Part shown: positions 62,864 through 64,000 of the stretch, piece after piece
Layout: each line of letters starts with the position of its first letter
Position numbering within the stretch: position 1 is the stretch's first letter
Source of the DNA: an uncultured Muribaculaceae bacterium
GTDB taxonomy: Bacteria > Bacteroidota > Bacteroidia > Bacteroidales > Muribaculaceae
Direction of reading: 5' to 3'
DNA length: 64,000 bases
Assembly: GCA_910586595.1 (NCBI GenBank)
Contig: CAJUJB010000009.1
Location: forward strand, 11,391-75,390
Program-made: the position numbers and the translations under genes
The notes under the pieces: generated by a model
Told to the model about the DNA's origin: nothing
What the model saw: the letters and a program-made list of their open reading frames with translations, nothing else
Databases searched by the model: none

Positions 62864-63862
62864 ATGATGAATCAACAAGAAACCGCCGCAGGGGCCTGCC
62901 CCCTGGCAGAGCTGGAAGCCTTCGCCGACAGCAGCACCGACGCAGGGGCCATGTTTGTGGCCAAGCCTGCCGCACAATGGATAAGGGAGGCCGCCGCCCG
63001 CCCAAATCCCGTAAAGCTATGGATGGAGCTATGGTACGAAGGAGAGGTGGCCTGCCTCTTCGCCGACACCAACGTAGGCAAGAGCATCTACGCCATGCAG
63101 ATTGGCCGTGCCATAGCCGAGCACCGCCCTGTGCTATACTTCGACTTCGAGATGAGCGACAAGCAGTTGCAGATGAGGTATACCGACCCGGCGACGGGTG
63201 TCATGGCCCACTTCCCTGAGCAATTCTACCGCGTGGAGTTTGCCAAGACCGCCGGAGCCCTCGCCGACCTGAAGTCAATCATAGCCCAGATACAGATAAA
63301 GGTCGACCACTACAAGGCATCGGTGGTGATAATCGACAACATATCATGGATATGCAACCGCGCCGAGTGTGGCGACGCCGCCGGAGAGCTCATGCAGATG
63401 CTCATCGACCTCAAACGTCGCCGCAACCTTTCGATTCTCGTCCTCGCCCATACCCCGAAGCGAAATGTGGCGTCGCCCCTGAATCAGAACTCGCTCGCCG
63501 GCAGCAAGCGCATCGCCAACTTCATGGACTCGATGTTTGCCATCGGCCTCTCGAAGACCAACCGCCCCGCCGGACGATATATCAAGCAGATCAAGGTACG
63601 CAGTTCGGAGATGCTCTATGGCGAGACAAACGTGATCACGGGCGAGATGGTGAAGCGGGGAGCCGACCTACAGATCGAGCACCAGGGATTCGCTAACGAG
63701 CGTGACCTGCTCGACGAACCCGACGCCGACGACATAGCCCGCGAGGAGACCCGCGAGGAAATACGCCGCCGTGTGGCCGAGGGGCAGAGCTACCGCTCAA
63801 TATCAGCCGAGCTGAAGGTGAGCTCCAAGACAATCCGGAATTCCCTGAGAAATAACGAATAA
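62864..63862 (+). CDS. RecA-fold AAA ATPase (RepA/AAA_25 type) with C-terminal helix-turn-helix
   Basis: The 332-residue protein has Walker A ADTNVGKSIYAM near residue 70, an acidic strand VLYFDFEMSDKQ, Walker B SVVIIDNISWI near 160, a sensor strand NLSILVLAHTPKR, and SLAGSKRIANFMDSMFAIGL. This order is that of RepA-like hexameric helicase ATPases found on plasmids and integrative elements. The C-terminus reads GQSYRSISAELKVSSKTIRN, a resolvase-like helix-turn-helix. The codons are high in GC and the gene sits alone at the window edge, so it may open a mobile element, but no integrase, origin or att repeat can be seen here. Confidence 0.75.
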   Translation: MMNQQETAAGACPLAELEAFADSSTDAGAMFVAKPAAQWIREAAARPNPVKLWMELWYEGEVACLFADTNVGKSIYAMQIGRAIAEHRPVLYFDFEMSDKQLQMRYTDPATGVMAHFPEQFYRVEFAKTAGALADLKSIIAQIQIKVDHYKASVVIIDNISWICNRAECGDAAGELMQMLIDLKRRRNLSILVLAHTPKRNVASPLNQNSLAGSKRIANFMDSMFAIGLSKTNRPAGRYIKQIKVRSSEMLYGETNVITGEMVKRGADLQIEHQGFANERDLLDEPDADDIAREETREEIRRRVAEGQSYRSISAELKVSSKTIRNSLRNNE

Positions 63863-63891
63863 TGAACAATGGAGCCAGCCAACCGCTTTAT

Positions 63892-63925
63892 CCCCCCACG
63901 CCTCCGCAGGCTCCGGCGTGGGGGG
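63892..63925 (+). terminator. Strong hairpin after the ATPase gene
   Basis: CCCCCCACGCC (63892-63902) pairs perfectly with GGCGTGGGGGG (63915-63925) over a 12-base loop. No T-run follows. It is 29 bases past the stop codon. Confidence 0.55.
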
Positions 63926-63954
63926 CTACTAAAGATTGACGTCCTCCTATTATA

Positions 63955-63984
63955 TTTGCATTCTGAAAGAAAAGGTTAATTTTG
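63955..63984 (+). promoter_or_regulatory. Promoter pointing out of the right edge
   Basis: TTTG (63955-63958) and TAATTTTG (63977-63984) are separated by 18 bases, close to the Bacteroidetes consensus. A gene probably starts just beyond the window. Confidence 0.55.
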
Positions 63985-64000
63985 TAGCAAATAATTCACA

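Noticed and set aside
1..64000. CRISPR array, rRNA and tRNA genes, insertion sequences
   Set aside because: I saw no spaced direct repeats, no rRNA-like stretches, no cloverleaf with a T-loop GTTCRANNC box at a plausible spacing, and no transposase frame.

Overview
The window looks like chromosome from a gut Bacteroidales bacterium, most likely a Muribaculaceae-type relative. The evidence is a SprA-type type IX secretion (T9SS) translocon, SusC/SusD pairs under a hybrid two-component regulator (HTCS), C-terminal T9SS-like sorting tails, and promoters of the Bacteroidetes form (TTTG, about 20 bases, TAxxTTTG). The taxonomic call is inference from gene content; no rRNA or tRNA gene was seen.

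Layout. (1) Bases 1-13933, minus strand: the 5' part of a RelA/SpoT-like gene cut by the left edge, then sprA, ruvA, uvrA and a PiT phosphate permease. (2) 14020-25508, minus strand: a complete urease island. In transcription order it holds a potassium-channel-like protein, ureA, ureB, ureC, ureE, ureF, ureG, ureD, a urea transporter, a nickel ECF/ABC importer (nikMN fusion, nikQ, nikO) and an MFS carrier. Urea uptake, nickel uptake, metallocentre assembly and hydrolysis are therefore encoded together. Upstream, at 25579-25770 on the minus strand, is a compact structured RNA candidate of about 190 nt with a closing stem, an apical stem and an intrinsic terminator; its outline resembles 6S RNA. 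(3) 25920-49709, plus strand: a polysaccharide utilisation locus (PUL). It contains a GH43 lipoprotein, an HTCS, SusC, SusD, a GH43-fold pseudoenzyme in the SusE position, an FG-GAP protein, a small protein with a T9SS tail, a sialidase-fold protein, a GH2, a second GH43, a large protein of no family I recognise, an exported aldose epimerase, and an SGNH esterase with a LamG-like domain. (4) 49687-56635, minus strand: dtd, then an MFS carrier with two phospholipase-B-like Ntn hydrolases, and an outer-membrane porin; a paralogous MFS gene diverges at 56983. (5) 58490-61258: a large GH43 (subfamily-24-like) protein with repeats and a T9SS-type tail. (6) hisS on the minus strand, then at the right edge a RecA-fold ATPase of the kind found on mobile elements.

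How the parts may work together. The PUL gene set, with the GH43_24-like protein further on, suggests attack on an arabinose- and galactose-containing plant glycan such as arabinogalactan; this is inference. SprA would be the exit channel for proteins with T9SS-type tails. The MFS/phospholipase-B-like/porin cluster looks like an uptake-and-cleavage pathway for a small ester- or amide-linked molecule. Both hydrolases lack a signal peptide, unlike the eukaryotic lysosomal members of the family.

The least explained items are the structured RNA at 25579-25770, the phospholipase-B-like pair, the barrel-like protein at 44852-46864, the channel fused to the urease island, and two long palindromes at 31135-31175 and 39228-39293.
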